The notes beneath the pieces are model-generated. The model saw only the letters and a list, made by a program, of their open reading frames with translations, was not told the origin of the DNA and ran no database searches. The translations under genes were made by a program, and so were the position numbers. Below are positions 1-7,000 of a DNA stretch of 11,314 nt, in pieces (the first letter of the stretch is position 1; the number at the start of each line of letters is the position of its first letter). The stretch lies in assembly GCA_027488715.1 (NCBI GenBank), contig JAIYBD010000110.1, forward strand, positions 1 through 11,314, in the 5' to 3' direction. Source of the stretch: Bacteroidota bacterium. GTDB taxonomy: Bacteria > Bacteroidota > Bacteroidia > UBA7662 > CANHCV01.

Positions 1-971
1 CTAATCGTCACTACGCTCACGTTGACTGTCCAGGTCACGCTGACTACGTAAAGAACATGGTTACTGGTGCTGCTCAAATGGACGGCGCTATCATTGTAGT
101 TGCTGCTACCGACGGTCCAATGCCACAAACTCGTGAGCACATCCTTTTGGCTCGCCAGGTAAACGTTCCTCAGTTGGTTGTATTCATGAACAAAGTGGAT
201 ATGGTTGACGATATGGAATTGTTGGATCTTGTTGAGATGGAAGTTCGTGAGTTGTTGTCAAAGTACAAGTACGATGGTGACAATATCCCTGTAATTCGTG
301 GATCTGCTTTGGGCGGTTTGAATGCTGAGCCTCAGTGGGTTGCTAAAATTGAAGAGTTGATGGATGCTGTTGATAGCTTCATTCCAACTCCTCCTCGTGC
401 TGTAGATAAGGATTTCTTGATGCCTGTTGAAGACGTGTTCTCGATCACTGGTCGTGGAACAGTTGCTACCGGTCGTATCGAGCGTGGTGTTATCAACTCT
501 GGTGACCCTGTAGAAATTCTTGGTATGGGTGCTGAAAACTTGAAATCAACCGTAACCGGAGTAGAAATGTTCCGTAAGATCTTGGATCGCGGTGAAGCAG
601 GTGATAACGTAGGATTGTTGTTGCGCGGTATTGAAAAAACAGATATCCGTCGTGGAATGGTAATCGTTAAACCAGGTTCTGTAACTCCTCACAGAAAATT
701 CAAAGCTGAAGTTTACGTTTTGTCGAAAGAAGAAGGTGGTCGTCACACTCCATTCTTTAACAAATACCGTCCTCAGTTCTATTTCCGTACAACCGACGTA
801 ACTGGTGAAATTTCTTTGCCAGCGGGTACTGAAATGGTGATGCCTGGTGATAACTTGACCATCACAGTTGAGTTGATCAATACCATCGCTATGGAAATCG
901 GTTTGAAATTCGCGATTCGTGAAGGTGGCCGTACCGTAGGTGCTGGTCAGGTAACTGAAATCTTAGATTAA
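1..971 (+). CDS. tuf: Translation elongation factor Tu (EF-Tu), 5'-truncated by the window edge
   Basis: EF-Tu is the cytoplasmic GTPase that carries aminoacyl-tRNA to the ribosomal A site. The reading frame enters from outside the window (first complete codon at base 3) and gives 322 residues, about the last four fifths of a protein that is usually near 395. The visible part opens inside the G domain at 'HYAHVDCPGH', which holds the G3 motif DCPGH (bases 24-38). The G4 motif NKVD lies at 189-200 and the G5 motif 'GSALGGL' near 300-320. The two beta-barrel domains follow, and the protein ends with the typical 'GRTVGAGQVTEILD'. The ATG at base 57 is an internal methionine in the conserved 'VKNMVTGAAQMDGA', not the start. 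The G1 P-loop and switch I lie outside. A terminator-like hairpin follows 20 bases after the stop, so tuf probably ends its own transcript here. Identity is essentially certain. Confidence 0.98.
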   Translation, partial: NRHYAHVDCPGHADYVKNMVTGAAQMDGAIIVVAATDGPMPQTREHILLARQVNVPQLVVFMNKVDMVDDMELLDLVEMEVRELLSKYKYDGDNIPVIRGSALGGLNAEPQWVAKIEELMDAVDSFIPTPPRAVDKDFLMPVEDVFSITGRGTVATGRIERGVINSGDPVEILGMGAENLKSTVTGVEMFRKILDRGEAGDNVGLLLRGIEKTDIRRGMVIVKPGSVTPHRKFKAEVYVLSKEEGGRHTPFFNKYRPQFYFRTTDVTGEISLPAGTEMVMPGDNLTITVELINTIAMEIGLKFAIREGGRTVGAGQVTEILD

Positions 972-991
972 TATCTAGCATAAATTGACGT

Positions 992-1021
992 AGAGAACCG
1001 GAATAAATACTCCGGTTCTCT
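992..1021 (+). terminator. Probable intrinsic terminator after tuf
   Basis: A perfect 11-bp inverted repeat (992-1002 paired with 1011-1021, core AGAGAACCGGA) closes an 8-base A/T-rich loop. The stem is followed by TTGTCTATA, a short and interrupted T-run. It starts 20 bases after the tuf stop and ends 23 bases before tRNA-Trp. The stem is convincing. The weak U-tract means termination may be partial, so some tuf transcripts could continue into the tRNA and secE. Confidence 0.7.
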
Positions 1022-1044
1022 TTGTCTATAAAAAAACCAGGTTT

Positions 1045-1117
1045 ACGGGTGTAGCTCAGCTGGTAGAGCATCGGTCTCCAAAACCGAGGGTCGTGAGTTC
1101 GAATCTTACCGCCCGTG
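1045..1117 (+). tRNA. trnW: tRNA-Trp (anticodon CCA)
   Basis: The cloverleaf can be drawn by hand. The acceptor stem ACGGGTG (1045-1051) pairs with CGCCCGT (1110-1116) with one G-U wobble. The D arm is GCTC/GAGC. The anticodon stem TCGGT/ACCGA encloses the loop CTCCAAA, with anticodon CCA at 1078-1080, which reads UGG (tryptophan). The T arm GTGAG/CTTAC has one wobble and encloses TTCGAAT. The discriminator base is G1117, as expected for bacterial tRNA-Trp. The next bases are CAA, so the 3' CCA is not encoded and must be added by tRNA nucleotidyltransferase. The gene sits between tuf and secE, a common Bacteroidota arrangement. secE starts only 18 bases downstream with no terminator between, so the tRNA is probably cut out of a longer tRNA-mRNA transcript. 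Confidence 0.97.
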
Positions 1118-1135
1118 CAAAAAGAAAATAATGTC

Positions 1136-1327
1136 ATGAAATCCGTTCTAACATACATCAAGGATTCTTACACCGAGCTATTGGAAAATGTTTCCTGGCC
1201 AAAGTGGGAAGAACTTACCCAAAGTCTTGTCCTCGTATTGGTTGGTACGCTGATTTTTTCAGTGATCATCTTCCTTATGGATAAAGTATTCTCTGTATTG
1301 CTTGATAATTTGTATCAATTGTTCTAA
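1136..1327 (+). CDS. secE: Preprotein translocase subunit SecE
   Basis: SecE is the small inner-membrane subunit of the SecYEG channel and clamps the two halves of SecY. The 63-residue product starts 'MKSVLTYIKD', has the conserved amphipathic-helix signature 'NVSWPKWEEL' at residues 18-27 (Trp-Pro at 21-22), and has a single hydrophobic segment at about residues 29-48. This is the short one-helix form usual outside the gammaproteobacteria, where E. coli has three helices. I chose ATG 1136. An in-frame GTG at 1115 would lengthen the protein by seven residues, but it lies inside the tRNA acceptor stem. There is no Shine-Dalgarno site, since the leader between the tRNA and the start is A-rich. 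It lies directly upstream of nusG (20-base gap), as in most bacteria, and is probably cotranscribed with the tRNA and nusG. Confidence 0.95.
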   Translation: MKSVLTYIKDSYTELLENVSWPKWEELTQSLVLVLVGTLIFSVIIFLMDKVFSVLLDNLYQLF

Positions 1328-1333
1328 TCCTAC

Positions 1334-1338
1334 GGGAG
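1334..1338 (+). promoter_or_regulatory. Possible Shine-Dalgarno site for nusG
   Basis: GGGAG lies 9 bases before the nusG ATG at 1348, within the 20-base secE-nusG gap. Spacing and sequence fit a ribosome-binding site, but five bases can occur by chance, and initiation in this phylum usually relies on A-rich leaders instead. Confidence 0.35.
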
Positions 1339-1347
1339 CCAATTAAG

Positions 1348-1899
1348 ATGAGTACAGAAAAAAAGATGGATTTCAAATGGTATGTTCTGCGTACTATCAG
1401 CGGTAAAGAGAAGAAAATCAAAGATTATATTCTCCAAGAGGTCGCTGGTGTAGGAGCTGCCGAAAAAGTTCCACAGGTGGTTATCCCTGTTGAAAAACGT
1501 TTACAAATTCGCAATGGCAAAAAGGTTGTAGTTGAAAGCAACATGATGCCAGGCTATATGCTTCTAGAAGGAAAACTAGATCCAGATTTAATCAGCATTA
1601 TCCGAAATGTTCCTAACGTAATCGATTTTCTTGGTAAAGAAAATCCTACTCCGCTCCGTGAATCGGAAGCGAAACGAATGCTCGGTATTGTGGATGAAAT
1701 GACGGATGCTGGAACCTTTGCTACCGTTCCATTCATGGTGGGAGAATCTGTGAAAGTGACCGACGGTCCATTCAACGATTTTACCGGTGTGATTGATGAG
1801 GTAAATGAAGACAAGAAAAAATTGCGAGTAATGGTGAAAATCTTCGGACGTAAAACTCCATTGGATTTGAACTACAATCAAGTTGAAAGAATCTCTTAA
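1348..1899 (+). CDS. nusG: Transcription termination/antitermination factor NusG
   Basis: NusG binds the RNA polymerase clamp as a processivity factor and links it to Rho or to ribosomal protein S10 through its C-terminal domain. The 183-residue product matches the usual length of about 180. The NGN domain spans about residues 9-112, starting 'KWYVLRTISGKEKKI' and including the characteristic 'MMPGYMLLE' (66-74). The KOW domain spans about residues 130-183, with 'VGESVKVTDGPFNDFTG' and 'VKIFGRKTPLDL'. The start at 1348 is preceded by GGGAG at suitable spacing; a second Met at codon 7 is also possible but would trim the N-terminus closer to the domain edge. It is followed after 15 bases by rplK, so nusG is probably cotranscribed with the ribosomal proteins and rpoBC, the products of the last being its own binding partners. 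Confidence 0.97.
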   Translation: MSTEKKMDFKWYVLRTISGKEKKIKDYILQEVAGVGAAEKVPQVVIPVEKRLQIRNGKKVVVESNMMPGYMLLEGKLDPDLISIIRNVPNVIDFLGKENPTPLRESEAKRMLGIVDEMTDAGTFATVPFMVGESVKVTDGPFNDFTGVIDEVNEDKKKLRVMVKIFGRKTPLDLNYNQVERIS

Positions 1900-1914
1900 A
1901 CTAAATAATTAACA

Positions 1915-2373
1915 ATGGCTAAGGAAATTGAGACCTTTATCAAATTGCAGATAAAGGGAGGCGCCGCGAATCCATCGCCGCCGATTGGTCCTGCCTTAGG
2001 TTCTAAGGGGTTGAACATCATGGAGTTCTGTAAGCAATTTAACGCGAGAACTCAGGAGAAAGCCGGTAAGGTTTTACCTGTAGTTATCACGGTTTACAAG
2101 GACACGTCATTTGACTTCGTGGTGAAGACTCCTCCGGTAGCGGTGCAATTAATCGACGCTGCCAAGATCGCTAAAGGATCTGCAGAACCTAACAGGAAGA
2201 AAGTTGGATCAGTAACTTGGGATCAGGTGAAAGAAATCGCCGAAATCAAGATGCCTGATTTGAATGCTTTCAAATTAGACAGCGCTATGCGAATGGTAGC
2301 TGGAACTGCTCGTTCACTCGGAATTACCATCTCTGGTACTGCACCATGGGATAAAGAAGGAGGAGACGCATAA
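1915..2373 (+). CDS. rplK: 50S ribosomal protein L11 (uL11)
   Basis: L11 forms the base of the L7/L12 stalk with 23S rRNA helices 43/44, takes part in factor-dependent GTP hydrolysis and is needed for RelA activation. The 152-residue product has the N-terminal domain with the proline-rich helix 'NPSPPIGPALGSKGLNI' (residues 19-35; Pro22/Pro26 form the thiostrepton-facing edge) and the C-terminal rRNA-binding domain from about residue 70 ('TPPVAVQLIDAAKIAKGS', 'VAGTARSLGITI'). The family usually has about 141-147 residues. The extra length is a C-terminal tail ending 'DKEGGDA', whose codons double as a Shine-Dalgarno-like sequence for rplA. The stop codon TAA shares its last A with the rplA ATG. 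The leader to nusG is only 15 bases and A/T-rich. Confidence 0.98.
   Translation: MAKEIETFIKLQIKGGAANPSPPIGPALGSKGLNIMEFCKQFNARTQEKAGKVLPVVITVYKDTSFDFVVKTPPVAVQLIDAAKIAKGSAEPNRKKVGSVTWDQVKEIAEIKMPDLNAFKLDSAMRMVAGTARSLGITISGTAPWDKEGGDA
2357..2365 (+). promoter_or_regulatory. Near-perfect Shine-Dalgarno sequence for rplA inside the end of rplK
   Basis: AAGGAGGAG contains the full AGGAGG consensus (2358-2363), 9 bases before the rplA ATG at 2373. It also encodes Lys-Glu-Gly-Gly of the L11 tail. Together with the one-base stop/start overlap (TAATG at 2371-2375), it suggests coupled translation of L11 and L1. The codon constraint could also produce this sequence by chance. Confidence 0.55.
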
Positions 2374-3065
2374 TGGGCAAATTAACCAAAAATCGTAAAG
2401 CAGCATTGGCCAAATTTGATTTGACCAAAAACTACGCCTTGAGCGATGCAGCTGCGATGATTAAAGACATCACTTTCACTAAGTTTGATGCTTCTGTCGA
2501 TATCAACGTTCGTTTGGGTGTTGATCCTCGTAAAGCCAATCAAATGGTTCGTGGTTCGGTTACCCTTCCTCACGGAACAGGTAAAATTGCCCGAGTAATG
2601 GTGATTTGTACCCCTGATAAGGAAGCAGAAGCAAAAGCTGCTGGTGCTGATCACGTGGGTGGTGATGATATGATCCAAAAAATTGAAGGCGGATGGTGTG
2701 ATGTTGATGTTATTGTAACTCAACCTTCCATGATGGCTAAAGTTGGTCGCCTAGGCCGATTCTTAGGTCCTCGTGGTTTGATGCCAAACCCAAAAACAGG
2801 AACGGTTACCGACGATATCGCAAAAGCGGTTACGGATGTAAAAGGTGGTAAAATTGATTTCAAAGTGGATAAGAACGGTATCGTTCACACCCGCATTGGA
2901 AAAGTATCTTTCACTCCAGACAAGTTGGTAGAAAATGCTCAGGAAATTATTTCAACCATTCTTAAGTTGAAGCCTTCTGCAGCAAAAGGAACCTACATTA
3001 AGAGTGTAGCGATTTCTTCCACCATGTCTCCTGGAATCCATGTTGAAACTAAATCTCTCGTTTAA
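2373..3065 (+). CDS. rplA: 50S ribosomal protein L1 (uL1)
   Basis: L1 forms the mobile stalk near the E site that helps deacylated tRNA leave the ribosome. In many bacteria it also represses its own operon by binding the rplK leader. The 230-residue product is the normal length. It shows the N-terminal 'KNRKAALAKFD' helix, 'DINVRLGVDPRKANQMVRG' (43-61) and 'LPHGTGK' (65-71), a middle domain with 'GADHVGGDDMI', and the family signature 'LGPRGLMPNPKTGT' (131-144). Domain I resumes to the C-terminus ('VHTRIGKVSF'). The ATG overlaps the rplK stop by one base and has a strong upstream Shine-Dalgarno match. The rplJ gene follows after only 3 bases, pointing to tight translational linkage. Confidence 0.98.
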   Translation: MGKLTKNRKAALAKFDLTKNYALSDAAAMIKDITFTKFDASVDINVRLGVDPRKANQMVRGSVTLPHGTGKIARVMVICTPDKEAEAKAAGADHVGGDDMIQKIEGGWCDVDVIVTQPSMMAKVGRLGRFLGPRGLMPNPKTGTVTDDIAKAVTDVKGGKIDFKVDKNGIVHTRIGKVSFTPDKLVENAQEIISTILKLKPSAAKGTYIKSVAISSTMSPGIHVETKSLV

Positions 3066-3068
3066 GGT

Positions 3069-3590
3069 ATGACAAGACAAGATAAAGTACAAGCGATTCA
3101 AAGCTTGGTAGATCGTCTGGAGAATGCCTCCTATTTCTACATTACCGATGCGGGTGGTTTAAACGTCGATTCCATCAACCAATTACGTCGCCTATGCTTC
3201 CAACGTGGCGTTGATTATACGGTTGTGAAGAACACCATGTTGCGTAAAGCACTTGAGCAAATTGATTCCGAGCGTTACCAAGGTCTCTATGATGCTCTTC
3301 ATGGTGAAACTTCAATCATGGTTGCCGATGTTGGGAACGTTCCCGCCAAGTTGATTAAAGATTTCCGTACGAAGAAAGACAAGCCTCTTATCAAGGCAGC
3401 TTACATTGACCAAGCCATTTATTTGGGTGATGAGTCATTGGATGCGTTGGCTTCATTGAAATCTAAAAATGAACTTATCGGAGAAATCGTTGGCCTTCTC
3501 CAGTCTCCAGCCAAAAATGTACTTGGTGCATTGCAATCTGGTGGCAACAAATTGGCTGGCATCGTAAAAGCGCTTGAAGAGCGTGGTTAA
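3069..3590 (+). CDS. rplJ: 50S ribosomal protein L10 (uL10)
   Basis: L10 anchors L7/L12 dimers to the ribosome and in many bacteria represses rplJL translation as an L10-L12 complex. The 173-residue product has the usual N-terminal rRNA-binding domain of about 120 residues ('YFYITDAGGLNVDSINQLRR', 'VVKNTMLRKALEQ') and a C-terminal helical part ('ALQSGGNKLAGIVKALEERG') that would carry the L12 dimers. ATG 3069 is the only sensible start: it opens directly at the conserved N-terminus ('MTRQDKVQAIQ'), 3 bases after rplA. AAGG at 3064-3067 is too close to the ATG to act as a normal Shine-Dalgarno site, so translation probably depends on ribosomes finishing rplA. No intergenic L10 leader is present. 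Confidence 0.97.
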   Translation: MTRQDKVQAIQSLVDRLENASYFYITDAGGLNVDSINQLRRLCFQRGVDYTVVKNTMLRKALEQIDSERYQGLYDALHGETSIMVADVGNVPAKLIKDFRTKKDKPLIKAAYIDQAIYLGDESLDALASLKSKNELIGEIVGLLQSPAKNVLGALQSGGNKLAGIVKALEERG

Positions 3591-3624
3591 TTCAAACAAG
3601 TAAAACAAAAAAACAAACAAAATC
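3591..3624 (+). promoter_or_regulatory. A/C-rich unstructured leader of rplL
   Basis: The 34-base gap between rplJ and rplL is almost all A and C (runs such as AAAACAAAAAAACAAACAAAA) with a single G. It has no Shine-Dalgarno match and cannot form stable structure. Such leaders favour strong initiation in Bacteroidota. This suits rplL, whose product is needed in several copies per ribosome while L10 is needed once. The enhancer role is inferred. Confidence 0.5.
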
Positions 3625-4002
3625 ATGGCAGATTTAAAAGCTTTCGCAGAACAATTGGTTAACTTAACTGTAAAAGAAGTTAACGAACTAGCACAAATTT
3701 TGAAAGATGACTACGGCATTGAGCCTGCTGCTGCTGCTGTTGCAGTTGCTGCTCCTGCTGCTGGTGGTGGCGCTGCTGCTGCTGAAGAGAAAACATCTTT
3801 TGATGTGATCTTGAAAGACGCTGGTGCTTCTAAATTGAACGTAGTAAAGGTTGTTAAAGACCTTACTGGTCTTGGCTTGAAAGAAGCTAAAGACTTGGTA
3901 GATGCTGCTCCAAAACCCGTTAAAGAAGGTGTTGCTAAAGATGAAGCAGATGCCTTGAAAGCGAAGTTGGAAGAAGCAGGAGCTACCGTTGAGATTAAGT
4001 AA
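3625..4002 (+). CDS. rplL: 50S ribosomal protein L7/L12 (bL12)
   Basis: L7/L12 is the multicopy stalk protein that recruits and activates EF-Tu, EF-G and other translational GTPases. The 125-residue product is close to the usual 120-128. The N-terminal dimerisation domain spans residues 1 to about 33 ('LKAFAEQLVNLTVKEVNELA'). An Ala/Gly/Pro hinge covers residues 34-53, and the C-terminal factor-binding domain runs from residue 55 to the end ('KTSFDVILKDAGASKLNVVK', 'TGLGLKEAKDLVDAAPKPVK'). The start at 3625 follows an A-rich unstructured leader. A hairpin begins 21 bases after the stop and separates it from rpoB, so many transcripts probably end here. Confidence 0.98.
   Translation: MADLKAFAEQLVNLTVKEVNELAQILKDDYGIEPAAAAVAVAAPAAGGGAAAAEEKTSFDVILKDAGASKLNVVKVVKDLTGLGLKEAKDLVDAAPKPVKEGVAKDEADALKAKLEEAGATVEIK
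3727..3783 (+). repeat. GCT-rich triplet tract encoding the L7/L12 hinge
   Basis: This 57-base stretch is almost entirely GCT, GTT, GGT and CCT codons, including two perfect (GCT)4 runs at 3727-3738 and 3772-3783. It encodes the flexible hinge AAAAVAVAAPAAGGGAAAA. Low complexity is normal for this linker, but the repeated single codon could allow length change by slippage in steps of one residue. Confidence 0.8.
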
Positions 4003-4023
4003 TTCTTACGGTTTCCCGTTTTA

Positions 4024-4075
4024 AGCTGAGCACCCCTCCGGAAGGTTGGGTGCTCGGCTATTTGTTTTGATTTTT
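4024..4075 (+). terminator. Terminator or attenuator hairpin between rplL and rpoB
   Basis: A 12-bp stem (4024-4035 paired with 4048-4059, core GAGCACCC/GGGTGCTC, one G-U wobble) closes a 12-base loop that can itself form CC-GGAA-GG. The tail at 4060-4075 is T-rich (ATTTGTTTTGATTTTT). It lies in the 96-base gap after rplL. Since rpoB follows in the same direction with no clear promoter of its own, partial termination is the likely role. This parallels the known attenuator in the same position in E. coli, which lowers RNA polymerase subunits relative to L7/L12. Confidence 0.75.
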
Positions 4076-4098
4076 GAAACCAATAAATTTTACTGGCT

Positions 4099-7000
4099 TT
4101 GGCTAAATCCAATATTACCGAACGCATTAATTTCGGGAAAGTTAACCTTAATGTTGATTATCCCGATTTCTTGGAAATCCAATTAAAGTCTTTCCAGGAT
4201 TTCTTCCAGTTAGAAACAGCCCCTGATAACCGTCAGGGTGAAGGGTTGTTCAAAGTGTTTGCGGAGAATTTCCCCATTTCCGACACTCGCAATAACTTTG
4301 TACTGGAGTTTTTGGACTACTTCGTAGATCCACCTCGCTACACCATTGAAGAGTGTATCGAAAGAGGTTTAACCTACTCAGTGCCGCTAAAAGCCAAACT
4401 TCGTTTGTTCTGTAATGACGAAGAACACGAGGATTTCGAAACCATTGTACAAGATGTGTACTTGGGAACGATTCCTTACATGACTCCCAAAGGAACCTTC
4501 ATCATCAATGGAGCCGAACGTGTTATTGTTTCTCAATTGCACCGTTCTCCAGGAGTTTTCTTCGGACAGTCCATTCACAACAACGGTACCAAACTCTATT
4601 CTGCCCGAATTATTCCTTTCAAAGGATCATGGATTGAATTTGCCACCGACGTGAATAACGTGATGTATGCGTACATCGATCGAAAAAAGAAGTTTCCCGT
4701 AACTACCTTGCTTCGTGCAATTGGTTACGATGCCGATAAAGATATTTTAAACATTTTCGGACTTGCTGATGAAGTAAAAGTTAGCAAATCCGGATTAAAG
4801 AAAAACGTAGGTCGTCGCCTTGCTGCTCGTGTTTTGAAAACTTGGGTAGAAGACTTTGTTGACGAAGATACCGGAGAGGTTGTTTCCATCAATCGCAATG
4901 AAGTTGTCATCGAACGTGATCAATTATTGGAAGACGATCACATCGATTTGATCATCGATTCTGGAGTTAAGACCGTAATTTTCCACAGGGAAGAGTCGCT
5001 TTCTGCCGACTTTACCATCATTTACAATACCCTTCAAAAAGATACTTCAAACAGTGAAAAAGAAGCATTGGAGCACATTTACCGTGTTCTTCGTTCTTCG
5101 GATGCACCTGATGAAGAATCTGCTCGTCAAATCCTTGAAAAATTGTTCTTCTCCGATAAACGTTATGATTTAGGAGAAGTAGGCCGTTACCGAATCAATC
5201 GTAAGCTTAATCTTACAACCGATTTGGATACCAAGGTTTTGACCAAGGAAGATATCATTGAAATCGTTAAATATTTGATCCAATTGGTGAATTCAAAAGC
5301 CGATGTGGATGATATTGACCACTTGTCGAATCGTCGTGTTCGTACCGTTGGTGAACAATTGTACGCTCAATTTGGCGTAGGTTTGGCCCGTATGGCCCGT
5401 ACCATTCGTGAGCGTATGAATATTCGCGATAACGAAGTATTTTCTCCGACCGATTTGATCAATGCTCGTACATTGAGTTCGGTGATTAACTCTTTCTTTG
5501 GTACCAACCAATTAAGCCAGTTCATGGATCAAACCAATCCATTGGCTGAAATTACCCACAAACGCCGTCTATCAGCCCTTGGACCCGGTGGACTTTCTCG
5601 TGAGCGCGCCGGATTCGAGGTTCGTGACGTTCACTACACCCACTATGGTCGTTTGTGTACCATTGAAACTCCGGAAGGTCCTAACATCGGTTTGATTTCT
5701 TCGCTTTGCGTTCACGCGAAAGTGAATAGCATGGGCTTCATCGAAACTCCTTATCGCCCTGTAATCAAAGGAAAAGTAGATTTGAAGGGAGATATCAAGT
5801 TTCTTTCTGCTGAGGATGAAGATTTCAAAATCATTGCCCAAGCGAAAAATGCCATCAAAAATGATGGTACCTTCCAATTGGATGCGGTAAAAAGCCGTGA
5901 AATGGGTGACTTCCCGAATGTGGATGCAGATCGCGTTCAATTTATGGATGTTGCGCCCAACCAAATTGTAGGTATTGCCGCTTCATTGATTCCTTTCTTG
6001 GAACACGATGATGCGAACCGTGCCTTGATGGGATCGAACATGCAACGTCAGGCAGTGCCTTTGTTGCGTCCGCAAGCTCCCATTGTTGGAACTGGATTGG
6101 AAGGTAAAATTGCCCGTGATTCTAGAACCATCATCACTGCTGAAGAAGATGGAGTTATCGAGTTTGTTGATTCAAATCAAATCACGGTAAAATACAATCG
6201 GAATGACATGTTCAAAGCCATCAGTTTTGAAGGTGATTCCAAAACTTACCAATTAACCAAATTCCGTAAAACCAACCAATCTACCTGTGTGAACTTGAAG
6301 CCCACGGTGGTTAAAGGACAAAAGGTAACCAAAGGTCAGGTTTTATGTGAAGGATACGCTACCGATGGAGGCGAATTGGCCTTGGGACGTAACCTTCAGG
6401 TTGCTTTCATGCCATGGCAAGGATACAACTTCGAGGATGCGATTGTAATTAATGAAAAAGTAGTTCGCGAAGATTGGTTTACCTCCATTCACGTTGAGGA
6501 ATTCGAACTTCAAGTTCGTGACACCAAGCGTGGTGAAGAAGAATTGACACCCGATATTCCGAACGTTTCTGAGGAAGCTACCAAAGATTTGGATGAAAAT
6601 GGATTGATTCGTGTTGGGGCGCATGTGAAAGAAGGCGATATTCTGATCGGCAAAATCACACCCAAAGGTGAATCAGATCCATCGCCCGAAGAAAAACTTT
6701 TGCGAGCCATCTTCGGTGATAAAGCTGGTGATGTGAAAGATGCTTCATTGCGTGTTCCACCATCCACTGAAGGTGTTGTTATCGATAAGAAATTGTTCTC
6801 TAAGACCAAGAAAGATAAATCTACCCGTTCTGAAGAGAAGATTCAAGTTGAAAAGATTGATGCTGCATTCGAAAATGAAGTTTCTAACCTTCGTGATCTT
6901 TTGATTGAAAAATTGATGTTCTTGTTGGAAGGTAAAACTTCTCAAGGGGTTATCAATTTCTTCAAAGAAGAGGTTGTGGCTAAAGGCACCAAATTCACTA

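Noticed and set aside
975..1044. A promoter for tRNA-Trp/secE in the tuf-tRNA gap
   Set aside because: TTG at 985-987 and TCTCTTTG near 1017-1024 are about 30 bases apart, outside the usual 17-23, and the second lies in the terminator stem. I see no convincing promoter, although one may exist.
1115..1135. GTG at 1115 as an upstream start for secE
   Set aside because: The codon lies in the tRNA acceptor stem (last two stem bases and discriminator) and would add seven residues without family support; ATG 1136 fits SecE.
889..1161. Minus-strand reading frame of 90 residues containing 'GGKIRTHDPRFWRPMLYQL'
   Set aside because: This is the antisense translation of tRNA-Trp, a known type of spurious protein in databases; it also overlaps the end of tuf and the start of secE.
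4008..4019. Small ACGG/CCGT hairpin just after rplL
   Set aside because: Four base pairs with a TTTC loop is within chance; the real structure is the 12-bp stem right after it.
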